Source of the DNA: Corynebacterium gerontici
GTDB lineage: Bacteria; Actinomycetota; Actinomycetes; Mycobacteriales; Mycobacteriaceae
Reading direction: 5' to 3'
Length of the DNA stretch: 64,000 nt
Assembly (NCBI RefSeq): GCF_003813985.1
Contig: NZ_CP033897.1
Location: 992,001-1,056,000 of the forward strand
Below, piece by piece: positions 18,040-27,793 of this stretch. How positions within the stretch are numbered: position 1 is the stretch's first letter; every line of letters starts with the position of its first letter. Both the position numbers and the translations under genes were made by a program. The notes beneath the pieces were generated by a model. The model ran no database searches. It saw only the letters and a program-made list of their open reading frames with translations, and had not been told where the DNA came from.

Positions 18040-19830
18040 ATGGGTTTTAGTACGCCAAGTTACGACCTCATCGATATTTTCAACCGAATCGACCGAGGTG
18101 ATCTGCAACTTCCAGACTTCCAGCGCGACTACCGTTGGGACGTCGACCGCATCAGGTCGCTGCTGGTGACGGTGCTTCGCGGGTATCCAATCGGGACTCT
18201 TATGGCTCTCGATACCCGTAACGCGCCGCTGCGATTCCGTCCACGGGCACTTCAGGGGGCGCCGGACACTGGTGTGGCTCCCGGCCTCTTGCTTCTCGAC
18301 GGCCAACAGCGCATTACTTCGTTGTATCAGTGCCTTCGGGGTGACGGTTTAGTTCACTCGGTGGATCTGCGCAATAAGAAGGCAAAGCGTCGCTTCTACG
18401 TGGACATTCACCGGGCGGTGGAAGAAGAAGTCATGCCCGACGAAGCTGTCATTTCCGTCGACGAGAACGGCCGGGTGCGCTCCCACTTTGCGCAAGGTTT
18501 CCCCGAGGTGATCACACCCGAAAATGCCATCGATGCAGGATTGATTCCTGTGCACGCACTGCTTACAGACGAAGGCTCCGACATGCTCTTCGATCTTGCA
18601 GGGCGATCGGATGAGGCTCAGCGTGAGCGCACGAAGCGCTTCCACAACGCGGTGCTGCGCCCGCTAGTTCGCTACGCGGTGCCGATGACGCGCCTGGATC
18701 GTGAGACCGCGCAAGAAGGTATTGGCTCGATCTTCGCCCAGGCCAATGCTCACGGTTTGCAGATGGACGTGTTCGAGTTGCTGACCGCAGTGTTTGCAGC
18801 CGAGGATCCTCAGTTCAAATTGCAGGAGGATTGGGCAAAAACCGAATCAGTGCTGCGCCGCTATCCCGCTCTCGACGGTATATCAAAGACCGAGTTCCTG
18901 ACCGCCGTGGCCCTCTACATCACCGCGCGCAAGGGACACTCCAGTGGGCAGCGCGAGGCCATCCTCTCGCTGACACTTTCCGAATACAAAGACGCGGCGG
19001 AAAAGATGCGCGCCGCGTTCCACGAAGCAGCCAATTACATGCGCCAGCGCTGTATTCTGACGACTTCGCAGGTGCCTTACACCCAGCAGCTCATTCCGTT
19101 GGCCGCCATCATCGCGGTGCTCGCGGAAGACGTGCACACGATGGCGGCGCAAGAGTCCTGGGACCGCCTCAATCGGTGGTTCTGGTGTGGGGTGTTCGGC
19201 GAGCTTTACGGATCTCCTGCTGTGACCATCCGCATGGGGCAAGACGTAGACGAATTGGCAGCGTGGATCCGCCACGAACGTGAAGAACTTCCCGCCTCCA
19301 TCCGAGGCGCGCGCTTCGTGGAATCGCGATTGCTTTCTGCTGGGCCTGATTCAGGCCTTTATAAGGGTATCTATGCCCTGCTCGAGGGCAGGGGAGCGCG
19401 CGATTGGCGTACGGGCACCAAAATTGACCAACATACCGCTCCACAGTTGGGTGTCCATTTCCGGCCCATCTTCCCCCTGACGTGGTGTGAAGAAAATGGC
19501 ATATCTCCGGTGCTTGCGCATTCGGTGCTGAACCGAACCCCGATGGGGCGCAGGACGTATGTGATGGTGGAAGAGAGCTCTCCGGCTCGCTACCTCTATC
19601 GTGTGCAGTCCAAATCCTTGATGGATGACGCCGAATTCGACGAAGTGCTGGCGAGCCACTACCTGGATCCACACCTACTCTTCAGTGCTAACGCTGAGGC
19701 ATTCTTCAATGATCGCCGTCGCAAGCTATTGTGCATGATCGAAGAAGCCATGGGCACCGAGGCGCTGCACGACGTCAATGAGTCGGATCTGCACGGCGGA
19801 GAGGAAGGCCCTGGCGCGTTTGACGCCTAG
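18040..19830 (+). CDS. DUF262 (GmrSD-like) protein with degenerate C-terminal HNH-like module
   Basis: 596 residues. The N-terminal DUF262/ParB-like domain has QLPDFQRDYRW (residues 23-33) and the nucleotide-site motif LLDGQQRITS (86-95). These are features of GmrSD-type modification-dependent restriction enzymes and related systems. The middle is helical. The end (about 460-530) has HFRPIFP, an Asn-containing helix and SPARYL, resembling the DUF1524 HNH pattern (HHIFP, TN, PEYL), but the HNH histidine pair is not intact. It stands alone, without an adjacent methyltransferase, and its base composition is like its neighbours'. A defence role is possible but not shown. The start follows the -10 at 18027. 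Confidence 0.8.
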   Translation: MGFSTPSYDLIDIFNRIDRGDLQLPDFQRDYRWDVDRIRSLLVTVLRGYPIGTLMALDTRNAPLRFRPRALQGAPDTGVAPGLLLLDGQQRITSLYQCLRGDGLVHSVDLRNKKAKRRFYVDIHRAVEEEVMPDEAVISVDENGRVRSHFAQGFPEVITPENAIDAGLIPVHALLTDEGSDMLFDLAGRSDEAQRERTKRFHNAVLRPLVRYAVPMTRLDRETAQEGIGSIFAQANAHGLQMDVFELLTAVFAAEDPQFKLQEDWAKTESVLRRYPALDGISKTEFLTAVALYITARKGHSSGQREAILSLTLSEYKDAAEKMRAAFHEAANYMRQRCILTTSQVPYTQQLIPLAAIIAVLAEDVHTMAAQESWDRLNRWFWCGVFGELYGSPAVTIRMGQDVDELAAWIRHEREELPASIRGARFVESRLLSAGPDSGLYKGIYALLEGRGARDWRTGTKIDQHTAPQLGVHFRPIFPLTWCEENGISPVLAHSVLNRTPMGRRTYVMVEESSPARYLYRVQSKSLMDDAEFDEVLASHYLDPHLLFSANAEAFFNDRRRKLLCMIEEAMGTEALHDVNESDLHGGEEGPGAFDA

Positions 19831-19852
19831 ACATCGGAAGGACTGGCCGCCC

Positions 19853-21382
19853 TTGAAAACGCTTCGCGCCCTTATTGCGAGCTTGCTACTGCTCAGCGCC
19901 TGTACCTTTGGGCCCGAAGCGCCGCAAAACTACGAGCAAGCTCTGGAGCAGGCGCGCGCGGAGAATCTGAACCACCACGCGTCTACTGATTTTGAACCGA
20001 CGCCACAGGTGGTAGGCGATCCATACGGTGATGGGGTGGCAGCATCCCAGCGCTTCTTCGACGCCTCGGATACCCTGATTATCTCCGATGACGAGATTCA
20101 CTCGCAGTTGCGCGCTGCATCTGTGGCGGTTGTGAGCCACTCACCGATGGTGACGATGCGCGATGGGAACCGCGCATCGGTTCTCAATGAGATTGACCGG
20201 CTCAAGGCTCGCTACGTGCTCTTGGTTGGGCAGGTCAATATCGCCACCACGAGTGGGGACACCACCGTTATCCAAGACCCAGGAACCAAGAAGTCGTTGG
20301 GCGACCTCACGGCGCTGCAATTCACTCCAACGCCCGTTTACGATCGAACAAGCGTGACCGAAGCCATTGCTCACCTCGAGGCGGATCGGGCAGAACTATT
20401 AGTGCCCGAATGGCCCGGAGTGGGGGAGGCACCCCAGGCGTCCAAAGCAAACACGCAAGTGAACCAGGGTTTTCCCGGGCAATCCAAGCGCGATGCGGAG
20501 CAAACTCCGCTGGTGATCGCCAGCCCCGAATCCTCCATCGCCGCAACGGCCACGGCGCGTGCTTATGGTGCTGGAGTGAAAGTGATGCCCTATCCGGATC
20601 CGCGCTTTGACGCCGATACCACTCTTGCTGTAGCGGGCTTGTCCGATGAGCCACTAATTGCCCTTGGCTCGCAGTTCGGCACCAAAGAACAGTTAAGCCA
20701 GCGCATCCTCATGGCAGAAAAAATCCGCCAGTGGCTGCCGAATGATCGTGGGATCGTGTTCAGTAGAGAACCGATCTACATCGAGGCTCCACAGTGGATC
20801 AAAGCCAGTACATTGATCGACGGTGAATCGTTCTTGGCTAACCGGGATCGGGCACTCGAGTGGGCAGAAACCTTGCACAAGCGCAAACAATTCGGTGTTT
20901 TGGTGTTTGAACCGGGCAAGGAGAACGTCGCCCAGCAGGTGTCGAAATTCGATGAGGTGCTGGCGCTGCCGAATATCGGCGTCGCCGTGGATACGTCGAA
21001 AAGCTTCCCGAAGGCCGAAGGTGATGGGTATGTAGAAAGCCAGGCAGTGAACGCTGTGGCAAAGGTGTTGGCTTCGGCGGTGGAGGAACACCAATTGGCG
21101 CAAAAGCCGCTGCTCATCATCGCCCAAGAGGCTGGGCAAATCCACCACACCGAAAGCCTCAATACCAACTTCCCGCAAGTGGCGCTGTCCTTAGCAGTTG
21201 ACGTCCGTGGGGACGGGACCATCAGCGCGGTTAAAGAACACTTTGAGCGTGTGTACATGCGGAATCAAGGCTGGTCAGCGTCACTTTTCCGCGATGGCAG
21301 CTTCATTGATGGTGGTACTGATCGGCTTTTGGAATCGGAGGAGCTGCGCCCACAGCCGCTTTTTGCACTCATTGGCTACTAA
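19853..21382 (+). CDS. Secreted lipoprotein of unknown function
   Basis: 509 residues. A TTG start at 19853 (GGAAGGA 10 bases upstream) gives a clean lipoprotein signal: KTLRALIASLLLLSAC, with the Cys of the lipobox at residue 15. The mature part has an AXXA-type repeat region (TATARAYGAGVKVMPYPDPR) and a C-terminal half (LLIIAQEAGQIHHTESLNTN; VALSLAVDVRGDG). I do not recognise a defined enzyme family. A cell-wall-binding-repeat-like region is a weak possibility. It is probably attached to the outer face of the plasma membrane. It follows the DUF262 gene by 22 bp and may be cotranscribed. Confidence 0.7.
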   Translation: MKTLRALIASLLLLSACTFGPEAPQNYEQALEQARAENLNHHASTDFEPTPQVVGDPYGDGVAASQRFFDASDTLIISDDEIHSQLRAASVAVVSHSPMVTMRDGNRASVLNEIDRLKARYVLLVGQVNIATTSGDTTVIQDPGTKKSLGDLTALQFTPTPVYDRTSVTEAIAHLEADRAELLVPEWPGVGEAPQASKANTQVNQGFPGQSKRDAEQTPLVIASPESSIAATATARAYGAGVKVMPYPDPRFDADTTLAVAGLSDEPLIALGSQFGTKEQLSQRILMAEKIRQWLPNDRGIVFSREPIYIEAPQWIKASTLIDGESFLANRDRALEWAETLHKRKQFGVLVFEPGKENVAQQVSKFDEVLALPNIGVAVDTSKSFPKAEGDGYVESQAVNAVAKVLASAVEEHQLAQKPLLIIAQEAGQIHHTESLNTNFPQVALSLAVDVRGDGTISAVKEHFERVYMRNQGWSASLFRDGSFIDGGTDRLLESEELRPQPLFALIGY

Positions 21383-21437
21383 CAAAAGTACGTCGTTGCC
21401 CCCTCCAAAATCGGGTAGCCGCTAGTAGGTGTCGGGC

Positions 21438-21443
21438 TACACT
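21438..21443 (+). promoter_or_regulatory. -10 box of serA
   Basis: TACACT lies about 100 bases upstream of the serA GTG. Together with the ribosome site this predicts a normal leader of roughly 90 bases. Confidence 0.45.
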
Positions 21444-21541
21444 ACAAATGCTGCGCGCCGAGAAGCAGGCGCGGGCTCGTTGTGTGGGGCGCGGTCGTGC
21501 CAAACATGACGGACGATGCGAAAGCACTCCAGGAGAAAATC

Positions 21542-23134
21542 GTGAGCCTTGAAGGCCGCCCTGTCGTTCTAATTGCAGATAAGCTCTCTCAGTCCACCGT
21601 TGATGCGTTGGGGGATTCCGTCGAGGTTCGTTGGGTTGATGGACCAAACCGCGAGGCCCTGCTTGAAGCTGTGGTCGACGCTGACGCACTGCTCGTGCGT
21701 TCCGCCACCACTGTGGATAAAGAGGTATTGGAAGCAGCACCCAAGCTCAAGATTGTTGGTCGCGCTGGCGTTGGCTTAGACAATGTCGATATTGCCACCG
21801 CCACCGAACGGGGCGTGATGGTGGCAAATGCTCCCACCTCCAATATTCATTCGGCATGTGAGCACGCAATCTCGCTGCTGCTGTCAACTGCCCGCCAAAT
21901 TCCCGCGGCTGATAAGACGCTGCGCGATGCGCAGTGGAAGCGCTCATCCTTCTCGGGCGTTGAGATTTTTGGCAAAACTGTGGGCATCGTGGGTTTCGGC
22001 CACATCGGTCAGCTCTTCGCGCAGCGCCTGGCGGCGTTCGACACCACGATCATCGCCTACGACCCATACGCAAATCCCGCCCGTGCAGCCCAACTCGGCG
22101 TCCAGTTGGTCTCGCTGCAGGAGCTCATGCAGCGCTCTGATTTCGTTACTATCCACCTGCCGAAGACTAAAGAAACTGCCGGCATGTTCAACGCCGAGCT
22201 GCTAGCGAAGGCGAAGCAGGGGCAAATCATCATCAACGCTGCGCGCGGTGGGCTTGTCGACGAGCAAGCGCTCGCTGATGCCATCACCTCGGGCCACATC
22301 CGGGGTGCAGGCTTCGATGTTTTTGCTTCGGAACCCTGCACCGATTCGCCATTGTTCGCGTTGGAACAGGTAGTGGTTACGCCCCATCTTGGTGCTTCCA
22401 CCGTCGAGGCACAGGATCGCGCCGGCACCGACGTAGCCGCTTCGGTACTGAAGGCCCTTGCGGGAGAATTCGTGCCCGATGCTGTGAACGTGGCCGGCCA
22501 GGTAGGCGAAGAGGTTGCAATGTGGCTGGATCTTGCGCGCAAGCTCGGCCTCGTTGCGGGCAAGCTGCTCGACGAGGCTCCAGTGTCCATCGAGGTGGAG
22601 GCGCGCGGCGAGCTTTCTAGCGAAAACATCGACGTGCTTGGTCTGGCTGCACTGCGTGGTCTTTTCTCCGGCTTCTTGGAGGAGCAAGTGACCTTCGTGA
22701 ATGCTCCGAGCATTGCCAAGGAGCGCGGTGTCGCCGTGGAGGTGTCCACTCATTCTGAGTCGAAGACGCACCGCTCCGTGCTTGAGGTGCGCGCGGTGGC
22801 AGCAGATGGAACTCATGCATCCGTGATCGGTGCGTTGACTGGCCTGAACGGCGTGGAGAAAATCGTCCGCATCAATGAGCGCGGTTTGGACCTCCGTGCG
22901 CGCGGCTACAACCTGTTCTTCCAGTACAGCGACGCGCCAGGAGCGCTTGGCAAGGTCGGTACCAGGTTGGGCGCCGAGGGCATTAACATCGATGCCGCTG
23001 CACTTTCGCAGGACGCTGAGGGGGATGGCGCCACGCTGATCCTGCGAGTGGATCGCGAAGTTCCAGAAAGCTTGCTCGCATCAATCGGTGAAGAAATTCA
23101 GGCGGAGTTCTTCGCCGTTGATTTCGAAGCCTAG
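21542..23134 (+). CDS. serA: D-3-phosphoglycerate dehydrogenase
   Basis: 530 residues, the length of C. glutamicum SerA. It oxidises 3-phosphoglycerate to start serine synthesis. NAD-binding GxGxxG ([15 protein letters not shown]), catalytic segments ([29 protein letters not shown]), an intervening ASB domain and a C-terminal ACT domain ([19 protein letters not shown]) are present, matching the long serine-regulated actinobacterial type. The GTG at 21542 follows AGGAG by 7 bases and matches the N-terminus of homologues. The upstream frame from 21482 is not used. Confidence 0.97.
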   Translation: MSLEGRPVVLIADKLSQSTVDALGDSVEVRWVDGPNREALLEAVVDADALLVRSATTVDKEVLEAAPKLKIVGRAGVGLDNVDIATATERGVMVANAPTSNIHSACEHAISLLLSTARQIPAADKTLRDAQWKRSSFSGVEIFGKTVGIVGFGHIGQLFAQRLAAFDTTIIAYDPYANPARAAQLGVQLVSLQELMQRSDFVTIHLPKTKETAGMFNAELLAKAKQGQIIINAARGGLVDEQALADAITSGHIRGAGFDVFASEPCTDSPLFALEQVVVTPHLGASTVEAQDRAGTDVAASVLKALAGEFVPDAVNVAGQVGEEVAMWLDLARKLGLVAGKLLDEAPVSIEVEARGELSSENIDVLGLAALRGLFSGFLEEQVTFVNAPSIAKERGVAVEVSTHSESKTHRSVLEVRAVAADGTHASVIGALTGLNGVEKIVRINERGLDLRARGYNLFFQYSDAPGALGKVGTRLGAEGINIDAAALSQDAEGDGATLILRVDREVPESLLASIGEEIQAEFFAVDFEA

Positions 23135-23138
23135 AAGA

Positions 23139-23166
23139 GAACGCCGCTAACGCGGCGTTTCTTTTT
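23139..23166 (+). terminator. Rho-independent terminator of serA
   Basis: GAACGCCGC-TAA-CGCGGCGTTTC with a T-rich tail directly after the serA stop. Confidence 0.85.
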
Positions 23167-23256
23167 ACGTGAATAAAATAGACCGCTCAGTATGGTGTTG
23201 GCAGACTAAACGTGCTAGCTTGGGCGTACAAGTTACCGAGTTTGAAGGAGCATTGC

Positions 23257-23805
23257 ATGTCTGATCTCACCCCGAATCACAATCCCGGCGAGGCTCTGGA
23301 GCCCATTGACGCAGAGCGTCTGGCAAGTCTTGCTCAAAAGAACCAGGAAAACCCCGCAGGCGGAAAGAAGCAGATTAAGACCCACACAGAGGCGGATGGG
23401 CAGTTCCGCAACTACACCCAGATCCGCGATTTGGAGCCGGTGCTCGTCGCCGAGCCTCCACAGTTGCTCGGAGATAACGCTGCAGGCAACCCCACCGAGG
23501 TGGCTCAGGCGGCATTGGCTTCGTGCATCTCCGTTGGCATCCAGGCCATTGCCACGCACCGTGGCGTGACGCTGACCAGGATCGCCATCGACATTGAATC
23601 CGACATTGATATTTCTGCTGTGTGGGGCGTTGGTGATCTGGACGAGGACAAGCGCACTGGCGTGTCCGACGTTCGCGTCAAGATCGAACTTGAGGGAGAC
23701 GCTGACCGCGAGACGCTTGACAAGATCCAACGCGATGCAGTGAAGTGGTCGCCTGTGGTCAACACCTACACCCGCCCCGCTAATCTCACCTCCGAGCTGG
23801 TCTAA
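23257..23805 (+). CDS. OsmC-family protein
   Basis: 182 residues. OsmC/Ohr-fold protein, a family of thiol peroxidases. The conserved Cys lies in QAALASCISVGIQAIA (about residue 90). The position usually holding the second Cys reads KWSPVVNTY, a Ser, so the classical two-cysteine peroxidase centre is incomplete. The start at 23257 follows GAAGGAG. An upstream in-frame TTG at 23212 lacks such a site. The stop overlaps the next ATG by one base (TAATG), so the two are coupled. Confidence 0.85.
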   Translation: MSDLTPNHNPGEALEPIDAERLASLAQKNQENPAGGKKQIKTHTEADGQFRNYTQIRDLEPVLVAEPPQLLGDNAAGNPTEVAQAALASCISVGIQAIATHRGVTLTRIAIDIESDIDISAVWGVGDLDEDKRTGVSDVRVKIELEGDADRETLDKIQRDAVKWSPVVNTYTRPANLTSELV

Positions 23806-24836
23806 TGGCGCTCCCAGTAGATCTTGCCCAGCTCGTTGCGCAGCGCGCGAAGGCTGTAGATAAAGGTGAGCTCAGTGCGAATTATTTGGTTCAGCACCTG
23901 GCGGAGCGAGAGCTATTGCAGGTGGTTAATAATCACCCGGACAAGCTCTTAACTCTGGTTCGTCTGATCCGCGACGTGGCCGAACTAGACCTTTCTGCAG
24001 CTTTTAGCCTGTGGGCTCAATCTATGGCTATTGAGTATCTTGCACAGGCCGACACGGACTACGCCCGCGAGGTGCTTCCGGTTCTCTTGCGCGGTGAGCG
24101 TCCCGGTGTAACGGGCATGGCCTCCGTGTTTAAGCAGGCGGCGGGTTGTGGCGATATTGAACTCCAGGCAACGCCTGTAAAAGGCGGTTATGAAGTCAGC
24201 GGCGTACTGCGCTGGGCTTCAAATCTGGTTGAGGATTCGCTGGTAGTGACCGGCGCGGTTGCCGACGGCCCCCTGGTCTTCGCCATCGACGCCAGCGCTC
24301 CCGGTGTGAGCCTTGGCAAGCCATTTGGTCTCCTCGGACTGAATGCTACGGCGTCAACTTCGCTGGAATTTGATCGCGCATTTGTTCCAGAGCGTCAGGT
24401 TCTCGCTACGGATCTGCAGGGCTTTGCGCGTTCAGTTCGTCCCACCTTTGTGTTGTTGCAAACGTCAGAGTGTTTGGGGCTGGCGCACACCGCCGCGCAA
24501 GAGGCTACGAAGCGGCTTGAGGGTGTTAATGGTGTTTTTGCGTCCGAGGTTCAGGCGATCAACGAGCACATTGCCTCCCTGGTGGAACATCAGGAGGAGC
24601 TGAGCCGGGGCGTCGAAAAGCAGGTGGATCCCGTGGCGTTGATTGAGTTGCGATTGGCGGCGGCGCAGGCTGCGGCTTCGGCAACTCAGTTGGAAGTGCG
24701 TGTTGCCGGTGGTGCTGGTTATGCTCAGCATTCGCCTGCGTCCAGGCGCTTCCGCGAGGCGGCATTTTTGCCCGTCCAGTCACCGAGCGAGGCTCAATTG
24801 CGCTGGGAGTTGGATCGCGCCCGCGAGGCAGCCTAG
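23805..24836 (+). CDS. Acyl-CoA dehydrogenase-like flavoprotein
   Basis: 343 residues. It resembles the acyl-CoA dehydrogenase / DszC-type fold: a helical N-terminal domain, a middle beta domain (GVTGMASVFKQAAG; GYEVSGVLRWASNLVEDSLVVTGA) and a helical C-terminus with RVAGGAGYAQHSPASRRFREA, the FAD-contacting region. It is shorter than typical (about 380). The substrate is unknown. It is translationally coupled to the OsmC gene (TAATG), which hints at a shared redox or detoxification role. Confidence 0.8.
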   Translation: MALPVDLAQLVAQRAKAVDKGELSANYLVQHLAERELLQVVNNHPDKLLTLVRLIRDVAELDLSAAFSLWAQSMAIEYLAQADTDYAREVLPVLLRGERPGVTGMASVFKQAAGCGDIELQATPVKGGYEVSGVLRWASNLVEDSLVVTGAVADGPLVFAIDASAPGVSLGKPFGLLGLNATASTSLEFDRAFVPERQVLATDLQGFARSVRPTFVLLQTSECLGLAHTAAQEATKRLEGVNGVFASEVQAINEHIASLVEHQEELSRGVEKQVDPVALIELRLAAAQAAASATQLEVRVAGGAGYAQHSPASRRFREAAFLPVQSPSEAQLRWELDRAREAA

Positions 24837-24842
24837 CTGTGA

Positions 24843-24848
24843 TACACT
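24843..24848 (+). promoter_or_regulatory. -10 box of leuB
   Basis: TACACT lies 39 bases before the leuB ATG. A ribosome site (TTGGAG) lies between. Confidence 0.45.
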
Positions 24849-24887
24849 GCCGCTAAGTTCACCTAGTGGGAATTGGAGTTCCATACA

Positions 24888-25898
24888 ATGAAACTGGCAG
24901 TGATTGGCGGCGACGGTATCGGTCCGGAGGTTACGGCGGAGGCTCTCAAGGTGCTTCGAGCCGTTCGTGGTGACGTCGAGGTCACCGAATATGACCTCGG
25001 CGCACGGCGTTACCTGCGGAATGGGGAACTGCTCACGGAGGCGGATCTGGAATCGCTGCGCGAACACGACGCGATCCTTCTGGGGGCCATCGGCGCGCCC
25101 AAGGACGTGCCCCCGGGGGTTCTGGAGCGAGGTCTTTTACTGAAGATGCGCTTCGAGTTGGACCATCATGTGAACTTGAGGCCGTCCAAGTTGTACCCGA
25201 GCGCCGAATCTCCTCTGGCGAACCCGGGGGACATCGATTTCGTCGTGGTTCGAGAGGGGACCGAGGGTCTCTATTGCGGCAATGGGGGCACTCTTCGTGA
25301 AAATACCGAACACGAGGTAGCCTCTGAGGTTTCCCAAAACACCCGCTATGGGGTGGAAAGGGTAGTGCGCGACGCCTTCCAGCGGGCTCAATCACGCCGG
25401 AAGCATCTCACCCTCGTACACAAGACCAACGTATTGGTACACGCAGGGAGACTCTGGCAGCGCACGGTAGATGCGGTGGCGAAAGAATTTCCTGACGTGA
25501 GCGTTGAGTATCACCACATCGATGCAGCGACGATCTACATGGTCACGGACCCATCGCGCTATGACGTGATCGTTACGGATAATCTCTTTGGCGATATTCT
25601 CACGGACTTGGCAGGTGCTATCACCGGCGGGATTGGCCTTGCTGCTTCGGGAAATATTGACGCCACGGGAAAGAACCCCTCAATGTTCGAGCCCGTGCAC
25701 GGCTCTGCCCCCGATATTGCAGGCAAGGGCATCGCAGACCCTGCAGCGGCTATTTTGAGCGTTGCATTAATGTTGCGACACCTCGGCGACGAAGACAATG
25801 CCGAAAAGATTGAGGCCGCAGTGGAGCATGAAGTGCGCAGCCGTGGCACAGTCCGAACAGAGGAAGTCGGCGACAGAATCGCTGCTTCCCTGCGCTAA
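24888..25898 (+). CDS. leuB: 3-isopropylmalate dehydrogenase
   Basis: 336 residues. NAD-dependent oxidative decarboxylation of 3-isopropylmalate in leucine synthesis. N-terminal [20 protein letters not shown], the substrate-binding arginines in [21 protein letters not shown], the VREGTEG block and the metal/NAD site [20 protein letters not shown] are all typical. The start at MKLAVIGG matches homologues. An upstream ATG at 24873 would add 5 residues. The other leucine genes in the window are leuC and leuD (34.8-36.8 kb). Confidence 0.97.
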   Translation: MKLAVIGGDGIGPEVTAEALKVLRAVRGDVEVTEYDLGARRYLRNGELLTEADLESLREHDAILLGAIGAPKDVPPGVLERGLLLKMRFELDHHVNLRPSKLYPSAESPLANPGDIDFVVVREGTEGLYCGNGGTLRENTEHEVASEVSQNTRYGVERVVRDAFQRAQSRRKHLTLVHKTNVLVHAGRLWQRTVDAVAKEFPDVSVEYHHIDAATIYMVTDPSRYDVIVTDNLFGDILTDLAGAITGGIGLAASGNIDATGKNPSMFEPVHGSAPDIAGKGIADPAAAILSVALMLRHLGDEDNAEKIEAAVEHEVRSRGTVRTEEVGDRIAASLR

Positions 25899-25926
25899 AA
25901 CCAAGACACGTGCGCGGGATCACCAT

Positions 25927-25932
25927 TAAGCT
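25927..25932 (+). promoter_or_regulatory. -10 box of CBS/nucleotidyltransferase gene, leaderless arrangement
   Basis: TAAGCT ends 6 bases before ATG 25939. Confidence 0.4.
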
Positions 25933-25938
25933 GATCCC

Positions 25939-27792
25939 ATGAACGTGGAATTAGTGGAAGTCCAGCATTTTCTTCAGGAGCACGCACCGTTTGCGCAGCT
26001 TGATCCGAAACTGCTGGCCAACCTGCCGCCAAACAGCACCATGCGCTATTTCCGGGCTGGTGAAACCATCCTCGACATTGGCGAGCCAAATGAGCATTGC
26101 TTTGTTATCCGTTCTGGTGCCGTCGACGTGCTCGATGAGCAAGGCGTGCTGCTTGATCGCCGAGACGCGGGACGGTGTTTTGGTTACTCCACAATTTTTG
26201 GCGAAAACTCCTGCCGCTACCAGATGATCAGCGTGGAGGACAGTCTCCTACTGCTTATTCCTCGCGAACCGTTCCTTGCAGTGTGTCGGGAAGATCCAGC
26301 TTTTGAGCGCTTCTTTTCCAGCCAGTCAAAACGCATGAGCGCGGCTGCTCAAAGTTTGCGCTCCGATTCCTCTTCGGAGCTGTTGCGCACGCCCCTTGAG
26401 CACTTCATGATCCGCGATGCAGCGACGGTGGGGGACGTGTCCATCCGCGAGGCTGCGCAAGTGATGAGCCAGCGCAACGTTTCCTCGCTGCTGATTCTTG
26501 AAGATCAACGAGTTGCGGGCATCATCACAGATCGGGACTTGCGAACGAAGGTGGTGGCGCAAGCGAAGGACGTGAACGCAAGCATCTTAGAGATCGCAAC
26601 GGCCAACCCGGAGTGTGCACGGCCCGAAACAACGGCGCTTGAAGCGATGCTGAGCATGACGGAGCTGGGCATCCATCACCTGCCCGTAGTTGACGCCGAG
26701 CAGGGCCTAGTGGGCATCGTTTCTTCCGCCGATATCATGCGCTTGCTGCGTAATGACCCTATGTATATCACTGCAGATTTGGCCGCGCGATCCACCGATG
26801 CGGAGCTGAACGAGGCCTATTCCATGGCAAAGGATGTGGCGTTGCGCTTCATTGAGCGGGGCGCAGGCGCGGAGGCAGTGAGCGCGGTGATGACGCTCGC
26901 CGCTGACGGTTTGGCACGACGGCTGTGCCAGCTTGCAGAGGGGGAGCTTGGCCCCGCTCCGGTTGAGTACGCGTTCGTGGTGGCAGGCTCCCAGGCGCGA
27001 AAGGGAATGGGGCTTGCCTCTGATCAGGACAACTGTCTTGTGCTTTCCGACGCCTACCGCCCCGAACATGAGCCGTACTTCGAGGCACTCGCGCGCCGCG
27101 TATGCACCGGGCTGGATGCCGCCGGCCAAGTGTTGTGCCCGGGTGAGATGATGGCCATGAATCCTGAGTGGCGCATGACGCAGTCGGAGTGGATTGGCAC
27201 GTTCCAGCAATGGATCACGGCACCGGAACCGGAGGCCTTGCTCCATGCTCAGACCTTCTTCGATTTTCGGGCGGTGCATGGCAGCCGGAGTCTCGCCACT
27301 GAGGTGCACGCGGCGGCTATTGACATGGCTCAACATTCCGGGCGCTTACACGCACACTTGGCCACATTGGCCGCCAGGCGCGAGCCGCCGCTTGGATTCT
27401 TCCGCGGCTTCGTAGTGGAGCGAAGCGGGGAGCATCATCATCAACTGGACCTGAAAAAGGGCGGCATTTATGCGGTGACGCAGCTTGCAAGGCTTTTCGC
27501 CATCGCAGGTGGGGTGAGTGAGATTGGAACCCGTCAACGCTTGCAACTGGCGGCACGGGCGGGCAGCGTTTCCGAGCGCGGTGCGCAGGATCTCACGGAT
27601 GCGTTTGAATTTCTTTCAACCATCGCGTTGCGGCATCAGGCTGAGCAGCTTCGGATGGGGCGGCAGCCCGATTATCACGTCAATCCCAACGAATTGAAGA
27701 AGCTGGATCGAGAGCATCTGCGTGATGCCTTTCAGATCATCAAAAATATGCAAAGTGCGTTGAGCACCAAATACCCGGTTCGGAATATCTAA
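25939..27792 (+). CDS. Cyclic-nucleotide-binding / CBS / DUF294 nucleotidyltransferase-like protein
   Basis: 617 residues with four regions: a cNMP-binding-like domain (about 20-130), a CBS pair (about 155-275: VSIREAAQVMSQRNVSSLLI; TALEAMLSMTELGIHHLPVVD), a DUF294 nucleotidyltransferase domain with VAGSQARKGMGLASDQDNCLV (about 350-370, equivalent to the GS...DxD site) and a helical DUF294_C domain. Family members are thought to be signal-controlled nucleotidyltransferases. The target is unknown. The next gene, a DnaQ-type exonuclease, starts one base after its stop, a pairing also found in other bacteria. Confidence 0.87.
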   Translation: MNVELVEVQHFLQEHAPFAQLDPKLLANLPPNSTMRYFRAGETILDIGEPNEHCFVIRSGAVDVLDEQGVLLDRRDAGRCFGYSTIFGENSCRYQMISVEDSLLLLIPREPFLAVCREDPAFERFFSSQSKRMSAAAQSLRSDSSSELLRTPLEHFMIRDAATVGDVSIREAAQVMSQRNVSSLLILEDQRVAGIITDRDLRTKVVAQAKDVNASILEIATANPECARPETTALEAMLSMTELGIHHLPVVDAEQGLVGIVSSADIMRLLRNDPMYITADLAARSTDAELNEAYSMAKDVALRFIERGAGAEAVSAVMTLAADGLARRLCQLAEGELGPAPVEYAFVVAGSQARKGMGLASDQDNCLVLSDAYRPEHEPYFEALARRVCTGLDAAGQVLCPGEMMAMNPEWRMTQSEWIGTFQQWITAPEPEALLHAQTFFDFRAVHGSRSLATEVHAAAIDMAQHSGRLHAHLATLAARREPPLGFFRGFVVERSGEHHHQLDLKKGGIYAVTQLARLFAIAGGVSEIGTRQRLQLAARAGSVSERGAQDLTDAFEFLSTIALRHQAEQLRMGRQPDYHVNPNELKKLDREHLRDAFQIIKNMQSALSTKYPVRNI

Positions 27793-27793
27793 A

